This document shows, piece after piece, positions 16,498-26,419 of a stretch of DNA of 64,000 nt; position 1 is the stretch's first letter; every line of letters starts with the position of its first letter. Under the pieces are notes generated by a model. The model had not been told where the DNA came from, searched no databases, and saw only the letters and a program-made list of their open reading frames with translations. Source of the DNA: Frateuria_A sp049727805 (GTDB lineage: Bacteria > Pseudomonadota > Gammaproteobacteria > Xanthomonadales > Rhodanobacteraceae); NCBI RefSeq assembly GCF_049727805.1, contig NZ_JBCNYA010000001.1, positions 62,001-126,000 on the forward strand. Reading direction: 5' to 3'. Both the position numbers and the translations under genes were made by a program.

Positions 16498-18473
16498 GCC
16501 TGACTTCCCCGATTCTTCCGAGGCTGTACTCCCGCGCCGCGGTGCTCGTTGCGGCCCTGCTCTTGGCGGTACCGGCGGGCGCCGCGACGGAGGCGCTGTG
16601 GCTGCCGGCGATGTTCCAGGATCATGCGGTGTTGCAACGCGACCGCCCGATCCCGCTGTGGGGCCGCGCGCGGCCGGGCGAGGACATCCGCATCACCCTC
16701 GCCGGTGACCAGGTGCACGTGCACACCGATGCGCAGGGCCACTGGCAGGCGCAACTGCCGGCGCTGCGGGCGGGCGGGCCCTACACGCTCACGGTAACCG
16801 CGGGGAGCGGCGACGCGCGCACCCTCGCCGACGTGCTCGTCGGCGATGTCTGGCTGTGCAGCGGCCAGTCCAACATGGAACTCCCGGTGCGCCGCACGCT
16901 GAATGCGCGCGCCGAGATCGCCGGCGCCGACAACGACACCATCCGCATGCTCAAGGTCGGCCAGGACGAAAGCGTGCTACCGCGCGCGGATTTCGCCATG
17001 CCGCTGGCCTGGCGCAAGACCACGCCGGCCACGGTGGGCGACTTTTCCGCCACCTGCTACTACTTCGCACGCGAGCTGCAGAAGACCGAGCACGTGCCGC
17101 TCGGTCTGATCGACGCGTCGCTGGGCGGCGCGCGCATCGAGGCGTGGATGAGCGCCGGCGCCCTGCGCAAGGTCGGCGGCTACGACGAGGCGCTGGACCT
17201 GCTCGCGCTGTATGCCACCGATCCGGTCGCGGCGAGCGAGCGCTGGGGCCGCATCTGGGAGCGCTGGTGGCAAGGCCTGCCGGGCATGGCCGGCGATCGG
17301 CCGTGGAAGCCCGGGCAGGCGACCGGCGCGCCGTGGCACAACGCACCGGCGCAACTGGGTCCGTGGGAGGCCTGGGGCGTGCCGGCGCTGGCCGAGTTCA
17401 ACGGCATGCTCTGGTACCGCACCAAGGTGACCCTGAGCGCGCAGCAGGCTGCGCAGGACGCGGTGCTCACACTGGGTGAAGCCGACGAGGTCGACGTGAG
17501 CTGGGTCAACGGGCGCGCGGTGGGCAGCGGCTACATCGGTCACGACCGCGTCTACCGGCTGCCGCACGGCCTGCTGCACGCGGGCGACAACGAGATCGTG
17601 GTGAACGTGCTGGACACCTATGGCGAAGGTGGCCTGACCGGTCCGGCGTCCAAACAGGCGTTGCACCTGGCCGACGGCACGTCGGTGCCGCTGAAGGGCT
17701 GGAAGTACCGCGTGGTGCCGGAGCAGGCGGGCACGCCGCCGCTGGCGCCGTGGCTGTCGGCCGGCGGCAAGACCACGCTGTACAACGCCATGATCGCGCC
17801 GCTCGGTCACTACGGCCTGCGCGGCGCGGTGTGGTACCAGGGCGAGTCGAACACCGGCGATGCCGAAACCTACGCCGGCCTGCTGCGTGCCTACCGCAGC
17901 GACCTGCGAGCGCAGTTCGGCAAGCCGTTGCCGCTGGTGATCGTGCAACTGGCGAACTACGGCCCGGCGCCGACCCATCCGGGCGAGAGCGGCTGGGCGG
18001 CGTTGCGCGAAGCGCAGCGCGAGGTCGCTGCGGACGATCCGCTGAGCGGGCTGGCGGTCGCCGTGGACATCGGCGAGCGCTCCGACATCCATCCGGCGAA
18101 CAAGCAGGAATTGGGCATCCGGCTGGCGCGCGTGGCACGTCACATCGCCTACGGCGAACCGCTGCCGCCTTCCGGCCCGGTGCCACGGTCGGTACGACGC
18201 GAGGGCGATGCGATCGCGGTGCGCTTCGGCGACCTCAGCGGCGGACTGGTCGCCTACGGCGCCGACGGTCCGGTCGGCTTCGAGCTGTGCGGCCGCGCGG
18301 CCGGTTCCTGCCATTACGCCACCGCGCGCATCCGTGGCGACGAAGTCCTGCTGCAGGCGGCGAACACAGCGAGCGCCACGCGCGTGCGCTACGGCTGGGC
18401 CGACAGCCCGGTGGTGACGTTGTACGACGGCGCCGGCCTGCCGGCTGGTCCGTTCGAGATGCCGATCCCGTAA
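16494..18473 (+). CDS. sialate O-acetylesterase-like acetyl (xylan) esterase
   Basis: A 659-residue exported SGNH-type esterase. After a signal peptide (LVAALLLAVPAGAA) it begins with LWLPAMFQDHAVLQRDRPIPLWGRA, the start of the SASA/DUF303 family. It contains the nucleophile block VWLCSGQSNMELPV (Ser near residue 127), GAVWYQGESNTGDAETY, and the Asp/His block DIGERSDIHPANKQELGIRLA. Between the esterase halves lies a beta-sandwich segment (about residues 300-400, EFNGMLWYRTKVTLS...VNVLDTYGEGG), common in these proteins. In xylan loci such proteins deacetylate xylo-oligosaccharides; that substrate is inferred from neighbours. It starts inside the GH67 stop codon. No close sialic acid genes are present. 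Confidence 0.88.
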   Translation: MSLTSPILPRLYSRAAVLVAALLLAVPAGAATEALWLPAMFQDHAVLQRDRPIPLWGRARPGEDIRITLAGDQVHVHTDAQGHWQAQLPALRAGGPYTLTVTAGSGDARTLADVLVGDVWLCSGQSNMELPVRRTLNARAEIAGADNDTIRMLKVGQDESVLPRADFAMPLAWRKTTPATVGDFSATCYYFARELQKTEHVPLGLIDASLGGARIEAWMSAGALRKVGGYDEALDLLALYATDPVAASERWGRIWERWWQGLPGMAGDRPWKPGQATGAPWHNAPAQLGPWEAWGVPALAEFNGMLWYRTKVTLSAQQAAQDAVLTLGEADEVDVSWVNGRAVGSGYIGHDRVYRLPHGLLHAGDNEIVVNVLDTYGEGGLTGPASKQALHLADGTSVPLKGWKYRVVPEQAGTPPLAPWLSAGGKTTLYNAMIAPLGHYGLRGAVWYQGESNTGDAETYAGLLRAYRSDLRAQFGKPLPLVIVQLANYGPAPTHPGESGWAALREAQREVAADDPLSGLAVAVDIGERSDIHPANKQELGIRLARVARHIAYGEPLPPSGPVPRSVRREGDAIAVRFGDLSGGLVAYGADGPVGFELCGRAAGSCHYATARIRGDEVLLQAANTASATRVRYGWADSPVVTLYDGAGLPAGPFEMPIP

Positions 18474-18559
18474 CTCCTGCGAGCGAATCCTCGATGAGTA
18501 CGCACACCGCCTCCGATCCGTCTGTCCCCGCCGTCTCCCATGCCGAAGGCAAGGCGGCG

Positions 18560-20251
18560 ATGGCGCACCGGACGCTCCGCCGCGTGCTGCTGGCGTGGCT
18601 TGCCGTTGCCGGCTGCGCCGTGCAGGCGCAGGAAGCAGCGCGCTTCGACTGGTTCGATTACCGCGGCCACGATGCAGCGTTCGAGCAGCCGTTGAAGCCG
18701 AGCGAATACCGCAACCCGGTGCTGGCGGGCTTCTATCCCGATCCCGGCGCCGTGCGCGTCGGCGACCGCTACTACCTGGTCAATTCGAGCTTCTCGTACT
18801 TCCCCGGCCTGCCGGTGTCGGAGAGCCGCGACCTGGTGCACTGGCGGACCATCGGCCATGTCATCTCGCGGCCGTCGCAGATGGACTTCGACGGGCAGGG
18901 CATCTCGCGCGGCCTGTTCGCGCCGACCATCGCCTACCACGACGGCCTGTTCTACGTGGTCAACACCAACATCGACGGCGGTGGCAACTTCGTGGTCACC
19001 GCGAAGGACCCGGCCGGCCCGTGGTCGGATCCGACCTGGCTGCGCGGCCTGGATGACGCCATCGACCCTTCGCTGTTCTTCGACGCGGACGGCAGGGCCT
19101 ACCTGCTCAACAACGGCCCGCCGCCCGGCACGCCGCGGTACGAAGGACACCGCGCGATCTGGATGCAGCAGTTCGACCTTGCCACGTTGCAGCCCATCGG
19201 CCCGCGCAAGGTGCTGCTGGACGGCGGCGTGGACATCCGCAAGCAGCCGATCTGGATCGAAGGCCCGCACCTGTACCGGCGCCACGGCTGGTACTACCTG
19301 TCCTGCGCCGAGGGCGGCACCGGGCCGCAGCATTCGCAGGTGATCCTGCGCAGCCGCTCGCCATGGGGACCGTACACGCCGTGGCAGGGCAACCCGATCC
19401 TGACCCAGCGCGACCTGCCGGACGATCGCGCCGAGCCGGTCATCAACGCCGGCCACGCCGAATTGCTGGAAGCACCCGACGGCCAATGGTGGGCGCTGTT
19501 CCTGGCCAGCCGCGGCTATGGCCGCACGCACTTCAACACCGGCCGTGAGACCTGGCTGCTTCCGGTGCGCTGGCAGGACGGCTGGCCGCAGATACTTCCC
19601 CACGGCCAGGCCATCCCCCGCGTCGTCGCCGGTCCGACCGACATGCAGCGGGACGCCACGCAGGCGCCGATGAGCGGCAATTTCGAGTGGCGCGACGACT
19701 TCGATCGCGCGACGCTGGACAGCGCCTGGATGAGCCTGCGCAACGCTTCGGAAGGGTGGGCCGACCTGGCCGCTTCGCCGGGCTGGCTCACCCTGCATCC
19801 GCACAGTGACGGGCTGGACAGCCTGCACACGCCCGCGTTCCTCGCACGCCGCCAGCAACACCTGGCCTTCGACGCGAGCACCTTGCTGCAGGTGCCTGCG
19901 CATTCCGGCACCGCGGCCGGCCTCGCCGCGTTCCAGAACGAGACGCACTGGTACTTCCTCGGCGTGCGCCGCACCGGCGCCCAGGCCGAGGTGTTCCTGG
20001 AACGGCGCGACGGTGATGCCACCCGCGTGGTCGGACGCGCGACGGTATCGCCGGGCAAGGCGATGCAGTTGCGCATCGCCGGCGACGGCGGCCGCTACTC
20101 CTTTGCCTACGACGCCGACGGCAAGGGCTGGCGATGGCTGCGCCGCGACGATGACGCAACCTTCCTCAGCACGGACGTCGCCGGGGGTTTCCTGGGCGCC
20201 GTGCTGGGACCCTACGCGCGCATCGAAGCCGCACAGCAACCGGGAGGCTAG
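18560..20251 (+). CDS. GH43 glycosidase with C-terminal lectin-like domain, probable beta-xylosidase/arabinofuranosidase
   Basis: About 563 residues with a signal peptide (MAHRTLRRVLLAWLAVAGCAVQA). The five-bladed propeller carries the GH43 acids: base Asp in AGFYPDPGAVRVGDRYYLVNSSF, pKa-modulating Asp in DDAIDPSLFFDADGRAYL, and acid Glu in PIWIEGPHLYRRHGWYYLSCAEGG. A C-terminal sandwich domain from about residue 370 (FEWRDDFDRATLDSAWMSLRN...) matches the two-domain GH43 xylosidases/arabinofuranosidases. The ATG at 18560 is chosen because the signal peptide starts there; an in-frame ATG at 18494 would add 22 residues. The gene belongs to the same rightward run and is followed by GH3 after six bases. 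Exact bond specificity is not readable. Confidence 0.88.
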   Translation: MAHRTLRRVLLAWLAVAGCAVQAQEAARFDWFDYRGHDAAFEQPLKPSEYRNPVLAGFYPDPGAVRVGDRYYLVNSSFSYFPGLPVSESRDLVHWRTIGHVISRPSQMDFDGQGISRGLFAPTIAYHDGLFYVVNTNIDGGGNFVVTAKDPAGPWSDPTWLRGLDDAIDPSLFFDADGRAYLLNNGPPPGTPRYEGHRAIWMQQFDLATLQPIGPRKVLLDGGVDIRKQPIWIEGPHLYRRHGWYYLSCAEGGTGPQHSQVILRSRSPWGPYTPWQGNPILTQRDLPDDRAEPVINAGHAELLEAPDGQWWALFLASRGYGRTHFNTGRETWLLPVRWQDGWPQILPHGQAIPRVVAGPTDMQRDATQAPMSGNFEWRDDFDRATLDSAWMSLRNASEGWADLAASPGWLTLHPHSDGLDSLHTPAFLARRQQHLAFDASTLLQVPAHSGTAAGLAAFQNETHWYFLGVRRTGAQAEVFLERRDGDATRVVGRATVSPGKAMQLRIAGDGGRYSFAYDADGKGWRWLRRDDDATFLSTDVAGGFLGAVLGPYARIEAAQQPGG

Positions 20252-20257
20252 ACACTG

Positions 20258-22933
20258 ATGAACCGGACCCAGGTCGTGTCACGCACGCTGTTCGCGCTAC
20301 TGCTGCTGCTCGCGGCTCCGCCCGGCCTGCGGGCGCGAGTTCCCGTCGATCCCACACCCATCTATCGCAACCCCGCCTACAGCTTCCAGGCGCGCGCCCA
20401 CGACCTGGTCTCGCGCATGACGCTGGAGGAGAAGGTCGCGCAGATGCAGAACGACGCACCGGCGATCCCGCGCCTGGGCGTGCCGGCCTACGACTGGTGG
20501 AACGAGGCGCTGCACGGCGTGGCGCGCGCCGGCGGCGCCACGGTTTTCCCGCAGGCGATCGGCCTGGCCGCGACCTTCGACGTGCCGCTGATGCACCAGG
20601 TCGCCACCGCGATCAGCGACGAGGCGCGCGCCAAGCACCAGGAAGCGCTGCGTCGCGGCCAGCACGAGCGCTACCAGGGCCTGACCTTCTGGTCGCCGAA
20701 CATCAACATCTTCCGCGACCCGCGCTGGGGCCGCGGGCAGGAGACCTACGGCGAGGATCCGTACCTGACTTCACGCATGGGCGTGGCCTTCGTCAAGGGA
20801 CTGCAGGGCGACGACCCGACCTGGCGCAAGCTCGACGCCACCGCCAAGCACTTCGCCGTGCACAGCGGACCGGAGTCGGAACGTCACCATTTCGACGTCC
20901 GTCCCTCCGAACGCGATCTCTACGAAACCTACCTGCCGGCGTTCCAGGCGCTGGTGCAGGAAGCGAAGGTCGACGCGGTGATGGGCGCCTACAACCGCGT
21001 CAATGGCGAGCCGGCCACGGCCAGCCCGCGCCTGCTCGGGCAGATCCTGCGCAAGGACTGGGGCTTCGAGGGCTACGTGGTGTCCGACTGCGATGCGGTC
21101 GACGATATTCGCAGCGGGCACAAGCTGGTCGCCACCGCCGAGCAGGCGGCCGCGATGGCGGTGAAGAACGGCGACGACCTCAACTGCGGCCACACCTACG
21201 CTGCGCTGGTCCAGGCCGTGCACGACGGCCTGGTCGACGAGGCGGCGATCGACATGGCGCTGGAGCGGCTGATGTGGGCGCGCATGCGGCTGGGCATGTT
21301 CGACCCGCCCGAACGCGTGCGCTGGGCGCGCATCCCGTACTCGGTCAACCAGTCGCCCGCGCACGACGCGCTGGCGCGCCGCGCCGCGCGCGAGTCGATG
21401 GTCCTGCTGAAGAACGACGGCGTGCTGCCGCTGTCGCGCGAGCTCAAGCGCGTGGCGGTGATCGGTCCGACCGCCGACGACGTCAAGGCGCTGCTGGGCA
21501 ACTACCACGGCACGCCAGCGCATCCGGTCACGATCCTCGCGGGCATCCGCCAGGCCTTGCCGCAGGCGCAGGTGGACTACGTGCAAGGCGCCAGCCTGGT
21601 CGAGGACAACGAGGACCCGGGCCTGGCGCCGATCGACGCGCGCTACCTGCAGCCGGCCAGCGGCGAGGGGCAGGGCCTGACCGGCGAGTATTTCCGCGGC
21701 AGGGCGCTGGCCGGCAAGTCGGTGCTCACGCGGGTGGACCCGCAGGTGCGTTTCCGCTGGGACCGCGGCACGCCGACCGACGAGCTGGTGGCGCGCGGCG
21801 AACTGCCCGCCGCGCAGGCGCTGTCCGGCGACTTCAGCGTGCGCTGGCGGGGCCGCCTGCACGCGCCGGCCACCGGCCGCTACGAGCTGCAGGTCGCCGG
21901 CGTCGGCGGGTTCCGCCTCTACCTCGACGGCCGGCCGATCGTGGACGCGTGGGATATCGACGAAGCCTCGCGCGCCCGCAGCGCGACGGTCGAACTGCAG
22001 GCGGGGCACGACTACCCGCTGCGCGTGGACTACCGCCACGGCGAGCACGACGCCGAACTGCGCCTGGCCTGGCGCGTGCCGGGGTCCAAGCGGCCGCGGG
22101 AAGCGGCGCTGGACGCCGCGCGCCAGGCCGATGTGGTGATCTTCGTTGGCGGCCTCACCAGCGACGTCGAAGGCGAGGAGATGGACGTGAACTACCCCGG
22201 CTTCGCCGGCGGCGATCGCACCGACCTGCGCCTGCCGCGGCCGCAGCGCGAACTGCTGCAGGCCTTGCAGGCCACTGGCAAACCGCTGGTGCTGGTGCTG
22301 ACCAGCGGCTCGGCGCTGGCCGTCGACTGGGCGCAGCAGCACCTGCCGGCGATCCTGCTGGCCTGGTACCCGGGCCAGCGTGGCGGCAGCGCGGTGGCCG
22401 ACGTGCTGTTCGGCGATGCCGACCCGGCCGGGCGGCTGCCGGTGACGTTCTACAAGGCGAGCGAAAAACTCCCGGCTTTCGACGACTACGCGATGCGCGG
22501 ACGCACCTACCGGTACTTCGAGGGCGAGCCGCTGTACCCGTTCGGCCACGGCCTGTCGTACACGCGCTTTGCCTATTCCGGACTGGCGCTGGACCGCACC
22601 GAGGCCGCGCCCGCCGACCGCGTGCAGGTGTCGCTGACGGTAAGGAACACCGGCAAGCGCGCCGGCGACGAGGTGGTACAGCTCTACTTGCACCCGCTCG
22701 ATCCGAAGCGCCCGCGCGCGTCGAAGGAACTGCGCGGCTTCCAGCGCATCCACCTCGCGCCGGGCGAGGCGCGCCGGGTGTCCTTCGCCTTCACGCCCGC
22801 CACCGACCTGCATTACTACGACACGGACCGGCATGCCTACGCCGTCGACCCGGGCCGCTACGAGGTCCAGCTGGGCGCCTCCAGCGCGGACATCCGCCTG
22901 CGTGGCACATTGACCGTGAAAGCCACCCCATGA
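20258..22933 (+). CDS. GH3 beta-xylosidase-type glycosidase with PA14 insertion
   Basis: An 891-residue exported protein (signal peptide ending near GLRARV). The first domain has MTLEEKVAQM, WWNEALHGVARAG (typical of xylan beta-xylosidases), FSPNINIFRDPRWGRGQETYGEDPYL-type sequence, KHFAVHSGPESERHHF, and the nucleophile Asp in GYVVSDCDAV (about residue 277). The alpha/beta sandwich follows, interrupted at about residues 470-610 by a PA14-like module (GLTGEYFRG...GRYELQVAGVGGFRLYLDG) placed before the EGEEMDVNYPGF acid/base region. A fibronectin-III-like domain closes the protein (VRNTGKRAGDEVVQLYL). Expected role: release of xylose from short xylo-oligosaccharides in the periplasm. The stop overlaps the transporter start by ATGA. 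Confidence 0.92.
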   Translation: MNRTQVVSRTLFALLLLLAAPPGLRARVPVDPTPIYRNPAYSFQARAHDLVSRMTLEEKVAQMQNDAPAIPRLGVPAYDWWNEALHGVARAGGATVFPQAIGLAATFDVPLMHQVATAISDEARAKHQEALRRGQHERYQGLTFWSPNINIFRDPRWGRGQETYGEDPYLTSRMGVAFVKGLQGDDPTWRKLDATAKHFAVHSGPESERHHFDVRPSERDLYETYLPAFQALVQEAKVDAVMGAYNRVNGEPATASPRLLGQILRKDWGFEGYVVSDCDAVDDIRSGHKLVATAEQAAAMAVKNGDDLNCGHTYAALVQAVHDGLVDEAAIDMALERLMWARMRLGMFDPPERVRWARIPYSVNQSPAHDALARRAARESMVLLKNDGVLPLSRELKRVAVIGPTADDVKALLGNYHGTPAHPVTILAGIRQALPQAQVDYVQGASLVEDNEDPGLAPIDARYLQPASGEGQGLTGEYFRGRALAGKSVLTRVDPQVRFRWDRGTPTDELVARGELPAAQALSGDFSVRWRGRLHAPATGRYELQVAGVGGFRLYLDGRPIVDAWDIDEASRARSATVELQAGHDYPLRVDYRHGEHDAELRLAWRVPGSKRPREAALDAARQADVVIFVGGLTSDVEGEEMDVNYPGFAGGDRTDLRLPRPQRELLQALQATGKPLVLVLTSGSALAVDWAQQHLPAILLAWYPGQRGGSAVADVLFGDADPAGRLPVTFYKASEKLPAFDDYAMRGRTYRYFEGEPLYPFGHGLSYTRFAYSGLALDRTEAAPADRVQVSLTVRNTGKRAGDEVVQLYLHPLDPKRPRASKELRGFQRIHLAPGEARRVSFAFTPATDLHYYDTDRHAYAVDPGRYEVQLGASSADIRLRGTLTVKATP

Positions 22934-24426
22934 ACGACCCAAAGGTGACCATGAACAGTACCCAGGAAAAGCTTTCCATCCGGGAAAAGGTCGGCTATAG
23001 CCTGGGCGATTTTGCGGCCAACCTGATCTTCCAGACGCTGGTCACCTTCCTGGCATTCTTCTACACCGACGTCTACCGGATCCCTGCGGCCACCGCGGCG
23101 ACCGTCATCTTCGTGGTAGGCCTGCTCGGCGCGTTCGTGTTCACGCCGGTGATGGGCCTGGTGGCCGACCGCACGCGCACGCGCTGGGGCAAGTTCCGGC
23201 CGTGGATACTGTGGACCGCGATCCCATTCGGTCTGCTGTCGCTGGCGGCCTTCAGCACACCCGACCTGGGCGAGCACGGCAAGGTGGCCTACGCGCTGGG
23301 CTCCTACGTGCTGCTGATGCTGGTCTACGTAGCCAACAACCTGCCGTACTCGGCGCTCAGCGGCGTGCTCACCGGCAGCATGGCGCAGCGCAACAGCCTG
23401 TCGTCCTACCGCTTCGTCGCGGTGATGATCGCGCAGTTCATCATCCAGGTGCTGCTGCTGCCGCTGGTGCTGATCCTGGGCGGCGGCGACAAGGCGCGCG
23501 GCTTCGAACACACGATGGCGCTGTTCGCCGTCGTCGGGACAGTGTTCTTCATCATCACCTTCCTCACCACCCGCGAGCGCGTGGTGCCGCCGCCGGAGCA
23601 GGCCACCAGCATCCGCCAGGACCTGGCCGACCTGGCGCGCAACCGGCCCTGGCTGGTGATGCTCGCGCTGACCGTGCTGGTGTTCATCAACCTCGCCCTC
23701 AAGGGCGGCATGTACATCTACTACTTCAAGTACTACCTCGATCCGCTGCAACTGGAGCGGTTCCTCGACGGCATCGGTTTCGAGCGCGGCGTGGCGGGCC
23801 TCAACGCCGCGTTGGCCGGCATGGGCCTGGCCGGCTTCCAGTGGCCCAGCGACGCGCCCACCTCCGCCTTCAGCCTGTTCAGCGCCGGCGGCATCATCTT
23901 CATGATCATCGGCATCGGGTTTTCGCGCCCGTTGGCCGACCGCTTCGGCAAACGCGACGTGTTCGGCGGCGCGCTGCTGGTCTCGACGCTGTGCCTGCTG
24001 GCGTTCTGGTTCTTCCCGCCCGGCGCGATCGGGCTGGTGATGCTCGCCTACATCCTGCACGGCTTCTTCTACGGCATCACCACGCCGCTGCTGTGGGCGA
24101 TGATCGCGGACGTGGCCGATTACTCGGAGTGGAAGAACAACCGTCGCGCCACCGCGATCATCTTCTCGGCGATGCTGTGCGGGCTGAAGCTGGGCCTGAG
24201 CATCGGCGGCGCGCTGGTGGCCGGCATCCTGGCCGCCTACGGCTACGACGCGGGCGCGGCGGTGCAGGCACCGCAGGTGGTGCAGGGCATCCGGTTGTCG
24301 GTGAGCCTGTACTGCTCGATTCCGTTCCTGCTCGGCGTGGCGCTGTTGTTCCTGTACGAGATCGACCGCCACATGGAGGCGCGCATCGAGCAGGAACTGG
24401 GCTTGCGCCGCGTCGCCGCCGCGTGA
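22930..24426 (+). CDS. GPH-type glycoside:cation symporter
   Basis: A 498-residue inner-membrane transporter of the glycoside-pentoside-hexuronide family with about 12 helices. Motifs include KVGYSLGDFAANLIFQ at the start, TPVMGLVADRTRTRWGKFRPWILW (the conserved loop 2-3), NLPYSALSGVLTGS, GIGFSRPLADRFGKRDVFGGAL, and IADVADYSEWKNNRRATAIIFS in the second half. The position between a xylosidase and a cytoplasmic GH43 suggests import of xylosides or arabinosyl/glucuronosyl oligomers. The ATG at 22930 overlaps the GH3 stop (ATGA); the in-frame ATG at 22951 is an alternative start. Substrate is inferred. Confidence 0.9.
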   Translation: MNDPKVTMNSTQEKLSIREKVGYSLGDFAANLIFQTLVTFLAFFYTDVYRIPAATAATVIFVVGLLGAFVFTPVMGLVADRTRTRWGKFRPWILWTAIPFGLLSLAAFSTPDLGEHGKVAYALGSYVLLMLVYVANNLPYSALSGVLTGSMAQRNSLSSYRFVAVMIAQFIIQVLLLPLVLILGGGDKARGFEHTMALFAVVGTVFFIITFLTTRERVVPPPEQATSIRQDLADLARNRPWLVMLALTVLVFINLALKGGMYIYYFKYYLDPLQLERFLDGIGFERGVAGLNAALAGMGLAGFQWPSDAPTSAFSLFSAGGIIFMIIGIGFSRPLADRFGKRDVFGGALLVSTLCLLAFWFFPPGAIGLVMLAYILHGFFYGITTPLLWAMIADVADYSEWKNNRRATAIIFSAMLCGLKLGLSIGGALVAGILAAYGYDAGAAVQAPQVVQGIRLSVSLYCSIPFLLGVALLFLYEIDRHMEARIEQELGLRRVAAA

Positions 24427-24465
24427 GCCAAACGCATTCCACCCAGGCATCGAACAGGTAAGGGC

Positions 24466-25482
24466 ATGTCCGACGAAACCGATCCGGTCCGACTGCAGCA
24501 ACTGGCGGAACGCGCCATCTCGCAGCCGCTGGTGACCCACATCTACACGGCCGATCCCTCCGCGCACGTGTTCGAGGGCAGGCTCTACGTCTACCCCTCG
24601 CACGACGTCGACGCGGGCATCCCGTTCAACGACGAGGGCGACCATTTCGGCATGGAGGACTACCACGTGCTGCGGCAGGATTCGCCCGAGGGCGAGGCAG
24701 TCGATTGCGGCGTGGCGTTGCACATCCGCGACGTGCCCTGGGCGCAGCGCCAGATGTGGGCCCCCGACGCAGCCTGCCGTGACGGGCGGTACTACCTGTA
24801 TTTTCCGGCCAAGCGTGCCGACGGCATCTTCCGGATCGGCGTGGCGGTGGGCGATCGCCCCGAGGGTCCGTTCCGGGCCGAGCCCGAACCCATCGCAGGC
24901 AGCTACTCGATCGACCCGGCGGTGCTGGCCGATGATGATGGGCAGCACTACATGTACTTCGGCGGCCTCTGGGGCGGACAGTTGCAGAAGTACCGCGACA
25001 ACGCCTACGCACCGGAGCACGCCGAACCGGCCGCGCACGAGCCCGCGCTCGGCCCGCGCGTGGCGCGCCTGCGCGAGGACATGACGCAGTTCGCCGAACC
25101 TCCTCGCGAGGTGGTGATCGTGGACGGGGCAGGGCAGCCACTGCGCGCCGGCGACCACGAGCGGCGCTATTTCGAAGGTCCCTGGATGCACAAGTACCAG
25201 GGCCGCTACTACCTGTCCTACTCGACCGGCGACACGCATTGCCTGTGCTACGCCGTGGGCGACAGTCCCTACGGCCCGTTCGTCTATCAGGGGCGCATCC
25301 TCACCCCGGTGGTCGGCTGGACCACGCACCACTCGATCGTCGAGTTCGGCGGCCGCTGGTGGCTGTACTACCACGACGCGCTGCTCTCCGGCGGCGTCGC
25401 CCACCTGCGTTCGGTCAAGGTGACCGAGCTGCACTACGAGGCGGATGGCCGCATCCGGACGGTGCACCCCTATGGCGAATGA
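24466..25482 (+). CDS. GH43 glycosidase, cytoplasmic
   Basis: A 338-residue single-domain GH43 enzyme without a signal peptide, so it should act on imported oligosaccharides. The base region is THIYTADPSAHVFEGRLYVYPSHD, the central Asp is in GSYSIDPAVLADDDGQHYMYFGG, and the acid Glu is in RRYFEGPWMHKYQGRYYLSYSTGDTH. The APDAACRDGRYYLYFPAK segment is typical of xylosidase/arabinofuranosidase subfamilies. AAGGGC lies just before the ATG. It follows the GPH transporter and overlaps the mutarotase gene by 11 bases. Confidence 0.9.
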   Translation: MSDETDPVRLQQLAERAISQPLVTHIYTADPSAHVFEGRLYVYPSHDVDAGIPFNDEGDHFGMEDYHVLRQDSPEGEAVDCGVALHIRDVPWAQRQMWAPDAACRDGRYYLYFPAKRADGIFRIGVAVGDRPEGPFRAEPEPIAGSYSIDPAVLADDDGQHYMYFGGLWGGQLQKYRDNAYAPEHAEPAAHEPALGPRVARLREDMTQFAEPPREVVIVDGAGQPLRAGDHERRYFEGPWMHKYQGRYYLSYSTGDTHCLCYAVGDSPYGPFVYQGRILTPVVGWTTHHSIVEFGGRWWLYYHDALLSGGVAHLRSVKVTELHYEADGRIRTVHPYGE

Positions 25483-26305
25483 AGCCACCGCGATCGACGT
25501 TGCGCGGCAACCGATGCCGCCCGGGGAGCTCGTGCGCATCGGCTCGGGCGCGTTGACGGTGGACGTGGCGCCGGAGGCGGGGGGACGCATTGCGCAGATC
25601 ACGCAGGCCGGCGTCGATTGGCTGGTCGGGCCGCACGACGGCACTCCCGCCATGATCGCCTGGGGCTGTTATCCGATGGTGCCCTGGGTCGGGCGCATCC
25701 GTGCCGGCCGCTTCGCGCTCCAGGGACGCCGGTACCAGTTGCCGCTCAACCTCGAGGGCCATGCCATCCATGGCGTGGGTTTCGGCATGCCCTGGCGGCT
25801 GGAGCGCCACGCGCCGACCGCGCTGGAGCTGTCGCTGGTGCTGCCCGAGGACGAGCGCTGGCCGTTCGGCGGCAGCGCGCACCAGCGCATCGAGGTGGCC
25901 GACAGGCGGTTGAGCCTGTGGCTGTCGGTGACGGCCGGCGCGCAGTTGATGCCCGCGGTCATCGGCTGGCATCCGTGGTTCCGCAAGCCGGAGCGGATCG
26001 AGTTCTCGCCCAGCCTGGCCTACCCGCGCGACGCGGAGGGCATGGTCATGCTGCCGCTGGTCGAGCCGCCGGTAGGTCCATGGGACGACTGCTTCCTCAA
26101 CGACGATCCGGTGGTCGTGCACCACGCGGGCCAGCGCCTGCAGCTCGCCTCGGACTGCCGCCACTGGGTGGTGTACGACCAGCCCGCGCATGCCACCTGC
26201 ATCGAGCCGGAAAGCGGGCCACCCGACGCCTTCAACATCGGCGGTGCGGCCTGGCTGGCGCCGGGCGCCACGCTGGGCGCCAGGTTCACGATGGAGTGGC
26301 GCTGA
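25472..26305 (+). CDS. aldose 1-epimerase (mutarotase) family protein
   Basis: A 277-residue cytoplasmic GalM-like protein. The core begins TVDVAPEAGGRIAQITQAGVDWLV, with the active-site His residues in LEGHAIHGVGFG and IGWHPWFRKP and the carboxylate in ATCIEPESGPPDAFNIGG. Mutarotases interconvert the anomers of the sugar released by glycosidases. Overlap with the preceding GH43 gene implies a role for xylose or arabinose here. The open frame extends nine codons further upstream, but the ATG at 25472 (MANEATAIDVARQ) is the sensible start. Confidence 0.88.
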   Translation: MANEATAIDVARQPMPPGELVRIGSGALTVDVAPEAGGRIAQITQAGVDWLVGPHDGTPAMIAWGCYPMVPWVGRIRAGRFALQGRRYQLPLNLEGHAIHGVGFGMPWRLERHAPTALELSLVLPEDERWPFGGSAHQRIEVADRRLSLWLSVTAGAQLMPAVIGWHPWFRKPERIEFSPSLAYPRDAEGMVMLPLVEPPVGPWDDCFLNDDPVVVHHAGQRLQLASDCRHWVVYDQPAHATCIEPESGPPDAFNIGGAAWLAPGATLGARFTMEWR

Positions 26306-26419
26306 CGCAACCCACCGTCGCCGCCATCCCCGCCGGATCGCATCCCGGACGGCAAACCGCTAGCATGCGGAAACGTCGGACGGCCGGTGAGTCGGCCGTA
26401 CCTGGGGTAGCGGTCCAAA

